The position numbers were made by a program, and so were the translations under genes. The notes under the pieces are model-generated. The model ran no database searches and had not been told where the DNA came from. It saw only the letters and a program-made list of their open reading frames with translations. Positions 1-13,139 of a stretch of DNA of 64,000 nucleotides are shown in pieces; position 1 is the first letter of the stretch, and each line of letters starts with the position of its first letter. Origin of the DNA: Datisca glomerata (taxonomy: Eukaryota > Streptophyta > Magnoliopsida > Cucurbitales > Datiscaceae); NCBI GenBank assembly GCA_003255025.1, contig QANY01004770.1, positions 1,665,891 to 1,729,890 of the forward strand, read 5' to 3'.

Positions 1-560
<560 letters not shown>

Positions 561-1372
561 ACACTACTTATCAAAAGCAATGTTCATTACAGTAAGATCG
601 TTCAAATTGTGGTTTTTGGTTCAGCAAGAATGTTCCTAACAGTTAGAACAAACAATTTGCTGATATGATTCAAATTCCTCTCTCAACCAAGAAGGAATTT
701 TACCTTGGTATGCCTACTAACTGGGGTGTGGCTATATCAAGTTCCAATAATACTTAAGTTCAAAGAATGAAGGAAAGAGATCCTGCTAAAAGTAGTGTCC
801 CAATCTTTGCCAAATTATCTAATGGGAGTTTTTAAACTCCCTGTGAAAACATGTATCGAACTACAATTTATAATGATGAAGTTCTGGTGGGAAAAGAATG
901 ATACTCAGCAAGGCATTCGTTGGTGTTTATGTTAAATGAGTAAGAGGAAGGAGATGTGAGGTTTGGGTTTTAGAGATTTTGAGGATTAGAATTTATCTTG
1001 GCTAGCTAAAAAAGTATGGAATCTTCATCAAAACCCTTCAACTGTGTGTGGGAGATTACTTCAGAGTCTCTATTATAGTGATAGAGATGTTTTAAATGCA
1101 AATAGTGCTAGGAAGGTCTCTTGAGCTTGGAAGAGCATATGGCAAGGAAAGGAGATAATAAAGAAGCATTGCTATCTGGTGCAATGTAAATGGAAGACTT
1201 GTGATTATTTGGGAAGAAAATTGGTTGCATAGTATGACTGATCTTGGAGTTTTCAGAGTGCAGAGAAGAATTTGGTTACCGATTTCATGTGGATTGCTAA
1301 TGAGATAGTGAAAAGTCCATTATCTGTTAGTAGAGAGGATACTCTTGTGTAGCCTTTTAATAAATTGACAAC

Positions 1373-1621
1373 TTGATTGCTACCAGACTTAACTTGACTA
1401 GAAGGAATATTTGGCAGGATCCTCTTTGTCGAATTTGTCTCCTTCATGAAGAAACAATGGAATTTGTAGTCACAGGATGTAAATGGAGTTATTTGGCATG
1501 GTTTGATTCAATTCTGCAGTTATGGCCTTCTCAACATGAGCCGCAAAATTTTGGAGTGAGGTTTCAAAGTATGATAACTGAATTATCAAGGCATGGCCTG
1601 ATAGGCAAAATGAGCAAGTAA
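1373..1621 (+). pseudogene. LINE reverse-transcriptase zinc-binding domain (zf-RVT) fragment
   Basis: The open frame carries the family's typical order: a basic stretch (TRLNLTRRNIW), then CRICLLHEETMEF with a Cys-x2-Cys pair and a following Glu-Thr, a downstream Cys-Lys-Trp, and an aromatic Trp-Phe-Asp block. In intact plant LINEs this domain sits between reverse transcriptase and RNase H, exactly the order seen here. It is a piece of the decayed ORF2 and not a separate gene. Confidence 0.7.
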
Positions 1622-1834
1622 TCTTTCATGTGCTTCCTGTGTTCGGGTATATGGAAAGCAAGGAATAATTTTTTGTTTTCTGGCAAGAAAGTGGATCCTA
1701 TAGCAGTAATGAATATCTAGTGCTAATTGTTTTTCTTTTATATCAGCAAATGATTTTAATCATGGAGTTTTTGGTTTCAATTTTGATGTGAGAAGCTCAA
1801 ATTAAGGAGCTGGGTTACGTTAGAGCAAGGAAAT

Positions 1835-2275
1835 GTGAAGATTAATGAGGATGCTTCTAAGATTGGAAACAAAAGCGCAGTAGGGGTTATAGCAAGGAAC
1901 TATATGGGAGACATGGTTGGTGTAGCAAGGAGAACTATTGCTGTTACTGATATAGAACTTGCTGAACTGCTGGCTGTGAAAGAAGCTGCCTCTTTGGCAA
2001 GTGTTAATGGTTGGAAATTGGAATAGAATCATACTTGAGTCTGATTCGAAAATTGTTGTTGGCGAGATGTCAGGGAAAGCTACCTATTGGAAGTTAAGGA
2101 GAATGGTTGAAGACTTGAAAGATTCTATCAAAGTATAGTAATGTTCAAAATGGATTAGTCTAAGCTCTAATACGGTGACTCATGCTATAGCATGTTTTAG
2201 CAATCTTCAGAGTTGTAATTCTGATGAGTTGTTTACTTTATCTCACCATAATGTTATCAACCAGGTTGATACTTG
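1835..2275 (+). pseudogene. LINE RNase H domain (RVT_3 type), broken
   Basis: Starts VKINEDAS, which matches the first catalytic Asp block of plant LINE RNase H; Asn-Glu stands where the family usually has Asn-x-Asp. It goes on with GVIARNYMGDMVG, then ELAELLAVKEA carrying the Glu of the second block. A frameshift near 2025 moves the match to another frame, with ILESDSKIVV carrying the third acidic block, and later a block resembling the final Asn-x-x-Ala-His motif near 2180. It is non-functional because of the shift and the altered first motif. Confidence 0.7.
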
Positions 2276-2285
2276 ATAGAGGATG

Positions 2286-2828
2286 ATAAATTATTGTACG
2301 GGGTCCTTATAGACCTTCATAGTTTTCTGTTGCAATAGAATCATTTCTATTAACGAAAAGATTTTATTTATCATCTTCCAATGAGTTTCTCATATATTTA
2401 AGTAATATTTCAGTTTAATTAAGCTTTGGATCTATAAAGTATGTAACTAATGGGTTCTTAACTTCAATATATTAAGTATTTTCCAAAAAGTTTCGAAGGA
2501 ATTCTTATGAAATGGATTTCAAAAAGCAATTAAATGGTTTTTTAGACCGAGATGCTTTAACACTAGCAGATTTTGAGAAACAGAGCTTGATTGCAGAAAT
2601 TTTGAAGTACTAAGTCACTAAAAAATTATGCAAGAGTGTGATGGCAAAACAGTAAGTGCAAGCGTGTTTTCACATTCAACACTCAGATGAATCATTTTAC
2701 AGGTGAAGTGCAAGAATTCTTAAGCAACTTTAATTTACAAATAGAGGATTCAAGGATAATCTTACCTTAGAGGCATTCTAATATAATATAAAATGTAAGA
2801 ATGGGAACAGTGTATTCTTTTGTGAGGA
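2286..2828. other. intergenic; 3' flank of the rhamnogalacturonate lyase gene
   Basis: AT-rich sequence with no coding frame. The part next to 2828 should hold the 3' UTR of the minus-strand lyase gene, but I could not settle on a polyadenylation signal. Confidence 0.4.
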
Positions 2829-5800
2829 TTAGGAAGTACAAGGTGGGGGACCTTCTAAACGAATATAATCATACATGATTCCTTGGAAAGGACTTGTGCA
2901 TCGAGGTTGCGTCAGAAAGACTGTATTGTCCCCTTCAACCAGAAGAGAACCTTGTATATCCACATTGTATAGCCAATAGAGCCCATGAATTCCATGTCTT
3001 GCAACTGAGTTATCTCTCCCTATTAAGCCGGTTGTGAACAAAGGTCGTTTTGCTTGGGGAACGTTAATCCGAACCTGGAAAGAAGAAGAAAATATTTTCA
3101 GAAAATGTATAATTACTATACAAATGAATGATGTTTACGGAAGATCTTCCATCTCTTAATATATGAATAGTTAGATATTTTACCTGCATTTCAGCTAACG
3201 TTGCAGATGCAATTGCCACTCGTAGCTTGTAGGTACTTTCCCGATCCACGAAATGGAGTTTAAACTTAATTTGCCAAGTAGTTCCATCATATGTATTATT
3301 CTCTTTCTTCCTACAATACAACAAAATTTCATGTTTAAAGATATCTAGGTACAAGCACAAGCAGCATCACATTTCACTATTTTCAAGAATGCAACCGCTA
3401 GTAATAAAATCCGACCTGGGAACCTGAGCAAAGAACCAATCTTTACGGTAGTCACTGATGCCAACTACGTAAATAAGATCCTCGACAGGATATAGTTCTG
3501 TATATCTGTCCCACAACCCATACTGTCTGAACCTGCCAGGATTCGGAAAAAGACGAGATTTTAGACTCACATACGAGATTAGTCCTCATATTCTTCGCAT
3601 CTACGATTCTTCATGGGGCCTAAGCAAAGCATATGATGCATACAAGATAAAAGAGATTTTTTTTTTGTCAAAGGGGAGGGGGAATTTCACAACTTGGGGT
3701 TTTAACCCCAAACTAGAGGATCATATCCTCTTTATAAAAAAGATCATCTCTTTTATCTTTATAACCAATGCATGTAGCACAATTGGTCATAAAGATAAAA
3801 GAGATTATCAATCAAACATTTGTGTTGCTAAACTATGAAGAAACTATTTGTCACCTCAAAATGCTCATAATCTTGGCTAAAACTTTTAAAGCGGGAAGTA
3901 ATAGTAACTCCATAAAAGTATGACAATGCGGACTAACCTGTCAGGATGATTAACAAAGAGTTTATTAATATGCGATGGGTTGGGATCCGGAACAAAGAAC
4001 TCTGCAGCAGAACGATCGGGAATGCCTATTTCCCATAATGTTGGACCGTTTCTTGGAGGCTCATATACGATGTCACCAATTTCAATGTAAGCTCCTGTTT
4101 TCAACTTAAACTATAATCCATAGACGGAAGAAATGAATATAGAAAAGAAATAAAATGGTCAGGAAACTGTACCCGAGGCTATGGTAATGACAGCATCGTA
4201 GCGGTAATCTCCAATAAAACCAGGGACCCATGCATAAAGATTGTAGTCACCGGGGCGGACATGATTGACAGTAAAGTAACCACCATCATCTGCTTTAGTC
4301 CAGAATTGATATTCCTATAAAGAAGTAACAAAAGTATTGTATAATCTCTTCAACTCCACGGGGTTTGATACCCATTTTGTGCTAGGTATATAAAGCCTCA
4401 ATTCCCCTCTCCTTAACGCCTAAGTTTTATAATGTTGACGGAAAGGGTTTTTCAATTAGGGGAAGGGAGAATACAGGGGAAGGGGGGTCAAACCCTGGAG
4501 CAAGAGGATGAAATTTTTTTATATCAGCATTTGGGCTAAGAGCCGTGGTCCTGCCCATCCCCACTATTTGACTTATACTAAAACGAAACGTACATGGTTG
4601 ATGAAAGGTAGCGACTATCATCTGGTGTGCACTAATACACTTTTCACCTTCTTTCAATCTTTCAGAAAATCTTACGATTATACGTTTGGATCTTAGAAAA
4701 TATGAATGAAAGAAAACTGAGAAGAAAAGTAAGAGAAACACGAGGAAATGGACAGAAATTGTTAATATAGTAGTCATTCCAAAGACCAAAATTTCAAAGC
4801 TTTCATTCTTTTCCTAACTAATTCCAAAATTTAAACATAGCTTAAGAAAAAACATGTGTATAAAACTGAAGTATGAGAAATGATATAAATGCAGAACGTT
4901 CAAAAATTGGTGATTTACATTAAATATGAAGAAGAAAAGCTTTTCCATCCTTGCTGGAAATAGAATTGTAATATAAAGTAATGAGCGTAGTATGCAATCC
5001 AAATATGGGGATTGTATAAATAAGTAACCAAAATTACCTTACATTCTCTCTGCCATGATCCTACAGCACCTGGTGGGGCCAACCCTATATAGGCACCACT
5101 TGCTGGTATACAATCTTCACTAATATACCTAAATCATGATTTAAGAACTCTCACATTAACATAAAACATAAAAACAGACGAAATCTGGTAAAAACGAACT
5201 AATAAAACTCAAATTGCCTTAAACCAGTATAATTGACAATCCACGTCAATGAGCAAAAGTGATAAACATTCGTTATTGGTATACTAGATGTATCTGCACG
5301 CTTACCTGTCAAGGACAAAGAGCCTACCACTAACATTCCCCCGTTCATCTGACTTTGGATAATCCTCAGAAGCTGGAAAACTACATGGCCAGCTTTGGAC
5401 TTCAGTCATCATCTGATCATCATTTTCATAAGTATCTTTCAGTGTATAACAATTTTCTTATTGTACTATCCATTTCAAACAAAAAGAATGAGGGTTTTCT
5501 TGTATCAAACCTGGATTTTAGCATCCTCCCATAACCAATATGGGTCTTCTCCAATTGATGTAGAATTAACATAGAGAAATACAGGACCAAAAACTTTCTT
5601 CCATGGTTCCCCAGCTCTAAATTTGGGCACCAAATCATTTCCCGCATAATGAGCACTAAGAAAGATCTATCAGAGCAAGTTTCATCATAAAAAAACAGAA
5701 GAGATATGAATTAAAGCTATCAAAATCCCCATAAATGCACAAAGTAATAGTCACATATTGTAAAATATTTACAACGATTCAATAGACTGAGAACAGTAAC

Positions 5801-7840
5801 CCACAGCAAGGGTCGTAGGCCCAACATGTGAAGTTAGGCTCTGTTTGAGGGGCCCTCCAGACCGGAATTCATCACTGGGTGTAATCTGCCAGAACCCCAT
5901 GGCGGGATGGGTGGATATCCATCCATGCACACTCAGATCTTTGTTCTCACACGAATATTGATATTTGTCATCTACCTGCATATGAAGGATATCCGTCCAT
6001 CATATAAATGCTGGTACTTGAAACCTGAATACTGGAGCTGGAATATTCATATGTATCTTGGCCTTATTCCTGGAATATTTAGTTTAGTAGCTGTTAGAAA
6101 GTCAAATTATACCATATTGATTTCAGAAAGATCAGCAAGTATAATTGTTTTTATAAGAAACAAGATTTGTATTAATGAGTAAAATGTACAAAAGGTTCAG
6201 AGGATGAGCAATCCAACCAAACGCCAAAAGACAAACTCAGCCTGTACAAGCGGCCATCCAGTCAGCATTAATCCAGGCAGAAATGATAATCATGAACCAA
6301 AGATTATTAGAAAGTAAGCTGGTAATATGAGAGGAGAGAGAGACAGTTCAGTTTCTGTAGTTTAAGATGTACCTCGCCTCCGTGCACTGGGTTTTTAGGA
6401 TTGACAAGAAGAACGGCTTCTGGATAGGCAAGAGTTTGGCCTCTTCCAGTCAACCGATCCTCAGGCAGGGGCATGAGTCTCTGTCTATTGTCTGCTACAG
6501 CCATGTACTGAAACCTATACAAACAAATCACCTTGCTCTGCTGAGTTGAAGGCCTACAATAATAATACAAAATAGATGTATAATAATATCATATTCACCT
6601 GTCTTTTCTCAGTTTGAATGTGATTCGGGTCTCACTAAGGTCAAAGTCAGGCCAGTGCTTTAAGTGCTCATAAATTGCATAAGAGTAGAAGCCCGAGGAA
6701 CCACGTAACATAATAAACCTAGAAGAGAAATGACAAACATTATTATCTAACACCCTAATATATATGATAATAAAAAAAACTGAGAAGTAACCTTTTGTCT
6801 ATATTTAAAGGAACAAACTTTCCCTCGAGAGAGGCATCCCACGTTCTTGTAAATGAGAGCTCAACCTGTTCTTCATTTTCCACAATAATCCTGAAATCTG
6901 ATCCCTTAATACTGCGTCATAATTAGACCTCAGTTTCCATACAGGCTAACGTTCAAATCAATCAATGCCACAAAGAAAGGAGGGAAATTTGGGTAACGTA
7001 GTTCCTAACCATCAAGTAAATAGTCCGATGAATCAGCACAAAAAAACATATCTTTACAGAATTCAGCCGTTAATAATTAATGACTTTCTATGGAACCACG
7101 AGAAACACAAAGCTAGGACATACACATCAAATATTCCCTTGCTTCCTGGTGCACTCCAAACAAGGTCCCAATACCTGCATGTTTTGAGCGTAATTAGATT
7201 AACCCACAAAATTAGCAAAGGCTTTCCTATGACTGTATCATATGTAAAATTGGGGAAAACTACTTAAAAATGAGTTATTTCTGATAGTACACCTACGCCC
7301 ACGATAAATGATGCTTGCTTAAGGAGGTTTATCTAACTCAGTAGGTCTAGTTTACTATTCCCCTCGCAAATGATGATAGAAACACATATTTACCTACCAT
7401 CTTGAAATTACGGTTAATTTACACACTGTTAATTAATATATAAACTATGCAACCTATTTCTTCGGTTAGAAATATTCTTCAGAAGGAGAAGAAGAGAGTT
7501 AAGGAGCGACGGCAGCTATGACAACAAATACCCTCTATTAGATTCATTATTAAGAGCTTCAAGCAGATTGTCGACACCATTATATCGTATTCCGGTAACA
7601 ATACCATCTGGATTGGATAAAGTTACTTGCAGTATGCCGTTATCCATCACCACCTGCAGATGGTGGTAGGAAGTTAAAGCTGGCACAGATAATAAAACTG
7701 GAAATTTGTTTAATTGATATTGCTTTACTAAAGCTAAATGCATGCATTATAATCTATCTATGCATATTAGCACTTTGGTCTTCTCAAGTATGACTTACAT
7801 GACGGCCTTGTATCCATAATCGCACCCCTCCAGCTGACAT
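2829..7840 (-). CDS. rhamnogalacturonate lyase (polysaccharide lyase family 4), 15 coding exons
   Basis: Cuts the rhamnogalacturonan-I backbone of pectin by beta-elimination in the cell wall. Exons read on the minus strand: 7799-7840, 7532-7653, 7124-7174, 6792-6911, 6599-6718, 6373-6514, 5805-5975, 5511-5666, 5306-5412, 5038-5128, 4173-4314, 3938-4094, 3416-3532, 3184-3310, 2829-3074. Every junction is GT-AG, phases agree, and the sum is 1,911 nt: 636 codons plus TAA, the usual plant length. Residues 1-200 form the N-terminal lyase domain ([17 protein letters not shown] near 15-31), about 335-435 the fibronectin-III-like domain ([17 protein letters not shown]), and about 440-632 the CBM-like domain ([17 protein letters not shown]; ending [10 protein letters not shown]). 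The start is the ATG at 7838-7840, with an in-frame TAA 24 nt upstream in unspliced sequence. I see no signal peptide at this start, as in several annotated plant relatives. It is probably functional. Confidence 0.93.
3646..3812. repeat. inverted-repeat patch in intron 12 of the lyase gene
   Basis: The motif agataaaagagat at about 3647 returns inverted as atctcttttatctt near 3747 and direct again near 3793. A G-rich and C-rich pair (cttggggttttaaccccaa) lies between them. It looks like a small hairpin-forming insertion (MITE-like) inside the intron. No target duplication was identified. Confidence 0.4.
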
Positions 7841-8700
7841 GTTGAGGCAAAGCCACCTTGTTTAGCAGCTATGAATATCTCAGTTGATGTTCTAGATCAT
7901 TAAAAAGGTTTAAAACAACACTGCATCAAAGTTAGATTCTCAACCGGAAACATAAGAAACTCAGATTGTGTCAAACCAACAAAAAGCTTCCGACATTGTG
8001 TGTTCGGTAATATGTTGAAATCAAGGCAAAATGAAGAAGATTTGAGTACTTGACCAAAAAAAACCAAAAAAAAAAAAACAGAGAAAAAAGACTGAGGCAT
8101 ATCACAAGAATCTGTTCTTCCCAATTTACTCAAACGGGAAATGGAATTGTTTACCACATTGAATATTTAACACAAAGCCACCAAGAAGCCAAGTGAAAGA
8201 CAACAACAACCCTTAACCAGTTAACCCCAAGACAAGCAATGCACCATGAAACACTATAAGTATGAGCAAGGAAATGGTTATTTAAATTCCTCAAAGAAAA
8301 AAAAAGTTATTCCTAACTGTTACTTAATATCACTGACCTGAGATATGACGGATTCCCCTGATCAAGCCAAACAGTTATTCTTCCCTTAATTACACCGAGA
8401 TTATGGAGAGCGAACGACTTGGCTTGAAGCCTTTTGATTTCAAGACGCTGGTGGGTGTGGCTCTGCTCTGGCTCTGGTAGTTTGAGCGATGATAGTGGTC
8501 AGTGGCTCAGTGGTGCTAACTGCTGACGGGGGTGGTTTGGCTGAATATGGCGGAGTCTGGTTTCTAAGAGACGATTTTGCCGTGCCTTTATTACAACAGG
8601 TGGAAGTCTGAGGTTTTTCGACCTTCAATAGTCCGCAAATTTTGGATTTGACGCCACGTGGTGCTTGGATGGAACTTGGATGTAGAGGCAACGGTAGATT
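7841..8700 (-). promoter_or_regulatory. 5' UTR with probable intron, and proximal promoter of the lyase gene
   Basis: A good donor (CTCAG/gtcagtg, 8340-8330 region on the minus strand) and a possible acceptor near 7895 suggest a 5' UTR intron of about 430 bp. An open minus-strand frame of 83 codons at 8440-8691 does not join the lyase frame and has no domain I recognise, so I treat it as UTR or promoter. A CACGTG G-box lies near 8655-8660. The transcription start is not fixed. Confidence 0.4.
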
Positions 8701-9715
8701 CTCTTAACCATTTTCATTTTTGTTTGTTTAGTTTGGCGGATTTTCATTTTGCTAAATTTAGACCAATGTCTAAATCTAGTGTTGGTTAAAATAAAATTAA
8801 AAAATTCATGACTCATCACAAACAGCATTATAAATCTTTAATTTAAATTTTTAATTTAAATCTTAAATTAATTCTTAATTTAAATAATTAATTCAAAATT
8901 TAATAAACATGTCATTAAATAAATGGACAGTAGTCTTAAGAAAGGCTACGATAATAAATAGTAATTGGAAAATGCCATCAGTTAGGTGATCCATCAAGTA
9001 TCAATTAACACCATCAAATCTTATTTGTGCTTCCATTTTTTAAGACTAGTAATGGCACACCTGCGCAATATACGAATTTATATAAATGAGATATTAATTT
9101 TCATAGATAAAAATAAATAATTAATATGCATCTATAGATTATAAAATTAAAGTAATTAAGATGCTAGTAATTTTAAAAAGATTAAGTAATTAATTAAATT
9201 TTAAATAATTAAGTGATGTGATAATCATTTATTCATATGTTAATTTTTCAAATCATTTTAATGAGTCATAAACTACTAATCTATGAGTTATTGATATATT
9301 TGATCACTTAAAATTTGTTCAATTATTTAAGTACTCTAAAATTATTCTTAAAATACTAAGTTGCCAGAGTTTTAGGTTATAATATATTTTTTTTCATAAA
9401 TATTTCTTAGTTTATTCTCTATCATTAGTACAAAAATTAGCACATATACAATTATAATAGCTACTAATACTTGCAAAGCACAAAAATAAAGTAGAAATTA
9501 TAAATGCATTTAAAATTCTTAACCATGATAATCAACACATGACAAAATATATTCATGAATAAACATTAAACAAAAAAGATTTATATATCTACTTTTGATG
9601 ATTGTGATCAAATTTAGCCTAAAGATACTCGCAATAATGTTCTTCACAACGTCGAGTTGAAATTACACGAATACATCAAACAAAAGTTTTTGCAGCCATT
9701 TAGCAGCATTATTTA
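8701..9715. other. AT-rich intergenic sequence
   Basis: Very AT-rich, with no coding frame over 60 codons and no recognised repeat. It separates the lyase promoter from the first copia element. Confidence 0.5.
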
Positions 9716-11480
9716 CCTGGACAAGTATATATTCTCAAAGTATGTGTTTAGACAATTTTAATATAAAATTAATGAAATTATATTTTTTTTTAATTATTTT
9801 TTTAAATTATTGTTTAAATAATTTATATTATAAATATCTGAAATTCTATATTCCTTAATGAGACTGTGATCTCTTATAAGTACTAGAAGATTAAGATAAT
9901 AGATAATGAATAAAATAGTCCGTAACATATTAAATTATATGATCTTTAATGAATTATTGCTAGTACGTTTCATTAAACATTATGAATGCATGTGATCTAG
10001 ATCCGAATCACTGATGTGGAAAGACATCTTAGTGAAGGTAATTTATATAATTAGATTATATAGGACATGACCGATATGTATTAATATCTTTATTAACTTA
10101 CCATTTATCATTAAGATTTAATACACATCAAAACTGGATAATCATATGTAGATCAATCTGAATATTGAGTAGTCATGAACTCCTATACATGTCTACTGGA
10201 TCTTTTGTTTAGGAGATTCAATGATATGGATGGCTGAGAATATGATCAATCTGAAACAGACTAGTGACTTTTGTTTAGGAGATTCAGTGATATGGATGGT
10301 TGGGAATATAATCAATTTAAAACAGACTAGTGACTTTTGTTTAGGAGATTCAGTGATATAGATAGCTGGGAATATGATTTTACAAGATTTGGAATCCAAG
10401 TCTTTCTAATGGATCGTATATTAGTTCCATTTAGTCTTAATTCTAGAATTAAATGGTTATTAAGCTCAAATTTATAATATGATTATAAATTAGGCATGCA
10501 CTAGTGAATTACTTGTAGTTAAGGATCAAAAGGTAATTATAAGGGTAAAATGGTAATTTTTGCCAACTCTAATTTACGAACCAATAATTGGAGGCCAGAT
10601 CTACATGAAGTGATTATGTCAATGGACTACACGGGAATACTCTGTAAATAGATTCTGTAATTACTAAGAGTGCAATTCAATATTTATAATGGAGTAATAA
10701 TAAAATTAATAAACAAGATTATTTAATTAAAGAGTTAAACTAATAATTTGATTTATTGGAGCTTAGAATTATGGGTCCATGCTCCTCAAGTCACCTCTGT
10801 ACTATACAATGTAGGGTGTAAATATTTCAAGACATGAGGAATGACTAGCTTGCATAAGGAATTAAATTTCTGAGGGCAAGTATGAGACAATTATATGATA
10901 TTAATTAATAAAGAAATAATTAATAATATTATTTATTATAATTTTCAAAAAATACAAATAAATAATAATATCGGTTAATTTAATGTTGATCATATTTGAT
11001 TTGTGAAATTAAATAATATTTTTTTAATTAGAGATTGACATGAGTTACTATAGTGCCACGTGACACTGTTGATTTACGGCACTACCGTAGTTTCATGTGG
11101 CACTGCAGTGCTGCACAAATTGCAATGACACATTAAATAAATAATTTATTATTTATATCAAAAAATGAAGGGGCTTTTAACCTAGAATATACATATTAAT
11201 AATGTTCTATTGGCCTCGGAGAGTAATCTCAAGCAATCCTAAGCTAAGTGAACAATCTGATCGATTAATTATTAATCGAAGCTCTATGAGTTTTATAATT
11301 TTCTCTCAGAGTTTTGGCTCACAATAGTCATTCTTCAAATCTCTAGATCTTATGAGTTAGGTACATCCTGGAGACAAAAATGTGTCTTTAATATATTATA
11401 CGTGCCCACACACATCCTAGTATGTTGAAGAATTGACTTGAAAGATCTTGGTGTGGATCTCGCAGTCCGTTGTTCAAGGT
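9716..11480 (+). repeat. 5' LTR of copia element 1
   Basis: Matches the two pieces of the 3' LTR (14682-14800 and 21540-23262). Shared landmarks are ctcaaagtatgtgtttagac, actagtgaattacttg, gtaattactaagagtg, and the gtgccacgtgacac block at 11053-11066. The left boundary is blurred because the first 20 bases have diverged from the 3' LTR start tgttgggcat. No clear primer-binding site was found, so the right end is approximate. Confidence 0.7.
10194..10391 (+). repeat. three tandem copies of a 66-bp unit in the 5' LTR
   Basis: Units of about 66 bp start near 10194, 10260 and 10326. Each has the core ttttgtttaggagattca followed by atatggatgg-like sequence. The repeat explains the periodic minus-strand open frame here, which is not a gene. 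The matching part of the 3' LTR is deleted, so I cannot tell whether the array predates insertion. Confidence 0.8.
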
Positions 11481-11599
11481 ATCTCTAGTTCGTTGTTGGC
11501 AATGACGCTTGATAGATTACAAGAAGCATAATTCATATCTTTGTAGAAGAACACGTAAAGGCCATGAAGAACAAGAAATACAACAACTCTAAAAAGAAA

Positions 11600-11985
11600 G
11601 AACCAAGGGAAAATGTTTCCATTGTGGAGTTGAAGGACAATGGAAGAGAACATGTAACAAGTATCTATTTGAGTTGAAAAAGAAAGGTAAGTGTGAGTTG
11701 CTTATACTTGAAGCTTGTTAGTGGAATATGATTTGTCATCCTAGATATTGGATTTAGGAGCCACTAACCATGTATGCTCTTCTTTGCGGATGCTTGATTC
11801 ATCAATGAAGCTGGCTGATGGTGAGGTGATAATGAGAGTTAGCAGTGGTGCCCTCGTGTCAGCAAAAGCATTGGGAACAGTCATTTTAAGCTTTGAAAAT
11901 AATTTTCTTATCTTGAACAATTTTTATTTTATTCCTGATTTTTCAAGAAATTTGATTTCTTTATCGTTATTGCATGAGTAATTAT
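11600..11985 (+). pseudogene. copia gag zinc knuckle and protease remnant (element 1)
   Basis: At about 11608-11650 the frame reads KCFHCGVEGQWKRTC, a copia CCHC knuckle with Gln in place of the His. The open frame from 11748 begins MDLGATNHVC, the copia protease active site, but the catalytic Asp-Ser-Gly is Asp-Leu-Gly, so it would not cleave. It continues with the typical hydrophobic LNNFYFIPDFSRNLISLSLL block. Most of gag upstream of the knuckle is missing. Confidence 0.75.
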
Positions 11986-12164
11986 TTGATATTTCTTTTA
12001 TTAATAATCATCTTATTATTTCAAAGAATTGATTCAATATTTGTCATGCAAAAATTTTGAACGGACTGTATATACTTAAACTAACTGAACGTGCGTTAAA
12101 TAATTTAGAATTGTTTAAAGTATGAAATCCTAAAAGTAACAAACGACAAAGATTTTATCATGAT

Positions 12165-13090
12165 GATAACACGTATCTATGACATCTTAGGTTGGGACAT
12201 ATTAATCTAGATATATTAAACCGGTTAACAAAACATGATGCTTTGAGAGAACTAAAAGTTGGGACTCTTCCAGTTTGTGAATCTTGTCTAAAAGATAAAA
12301 TGACTAAGAGATCTTTCTCTAGAAAGAGCCAAAGAAATACTTGAGCTAGTACACAGTGATGTCTGTAAACCGATCAATGTACAAGTTAGAGGTGTGTATG
12401 AGTATTTCGCCGCATTTATTAACGATTACTCTAGATATGGTTATACTTACATAATGCATAGAACGTGTGAAACTTTTACAAAGTTTAAAGATTACAAAGC
12501 TGAAGCTAAAACGCAATCAGGTAAATCTTTGAAAACACTTCGATCAGGATCGAGGTGGTGAATACTTGAATTTAGAATTCAAGGATTACCTACTGGAGTA
12601 TGGCATTATATCCCAACTCACAGCACTTGGAACACCACAGCAAAATGTTGTTTCATAAAGGAGAAACCGAACCATATTGGATATGGTTAGGTTGATGTTA
12701 AGCCACTCACACCTTTAGAGTAATGGAATGACTCCAAACGTAGTTTGCTTCCGTATATGGGAGTGTTCAGCTCACGTTATTAGACTCAAGACTAGAAAGT
12801 TAGACTCTAGGTCTGAAATGTCTATATTTGTTGTTTATGCTCCATAAACAAGAGGTGTGTACTTTTATAGTCACATGGATCAAAAAGTGTTTATATTGAC
12901 AAATGTCACTTTCCTTAAACACGATTATATGAAAAACTACAAACCTCAGAGCAAAGTAGTTCTCGAAAAATTAGCATCTAATGAGATCATACCACCTTCA
13001 TCATTAATTGATAAACGACAAACCACAAAAATCACTATTCATGTTCAGGAAACCCCGGTGCAACGTCGTAGTAGGAGGATTATAAGATAA
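12165..13090 (+). pseudogene. copia pre-integrase and integrase remnant (element 1)
   Basis: HLRLGHINLDILNRLTKHDA and CESCLKDKMTKRSF (about 12180-12320) are the His-Cys pre-integrase zinc region. Integrase-core sequence follows in shifting frames (VHSDVCKP-like near 12350, a RSDQDRGGE-like block near 12540). The 12857-13090 open frame (KVFILTNVTFLKHDY ...) matches the region between integrase and reverse transcriptase. Many frameshifts and stops make it non-functional. Confidence 0.7.
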
Positions 13091-13139
13091 CTTATTCACT
13101 ATGAACTAGAGGCATATGTCCTAGTATCTAAAACTAAAT

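Noticed and set aside
8440..8691. 83-codon minus-strand frame upstream of the lyase, as a possible first coding exon
   Set aside because: It does not join the lyase frame by any clear splice pair, shows no signal peptide or domain, and an in-frame TAA precedes the lyase ATG. It is more likely UTR or promoter.
10193..10399. 68-codon repeated-peptide frame, and a CRISPR-like array
   Set aside because: The 66-bp units are contiguous tandem copies without unique spacers, inside a plant LTR.
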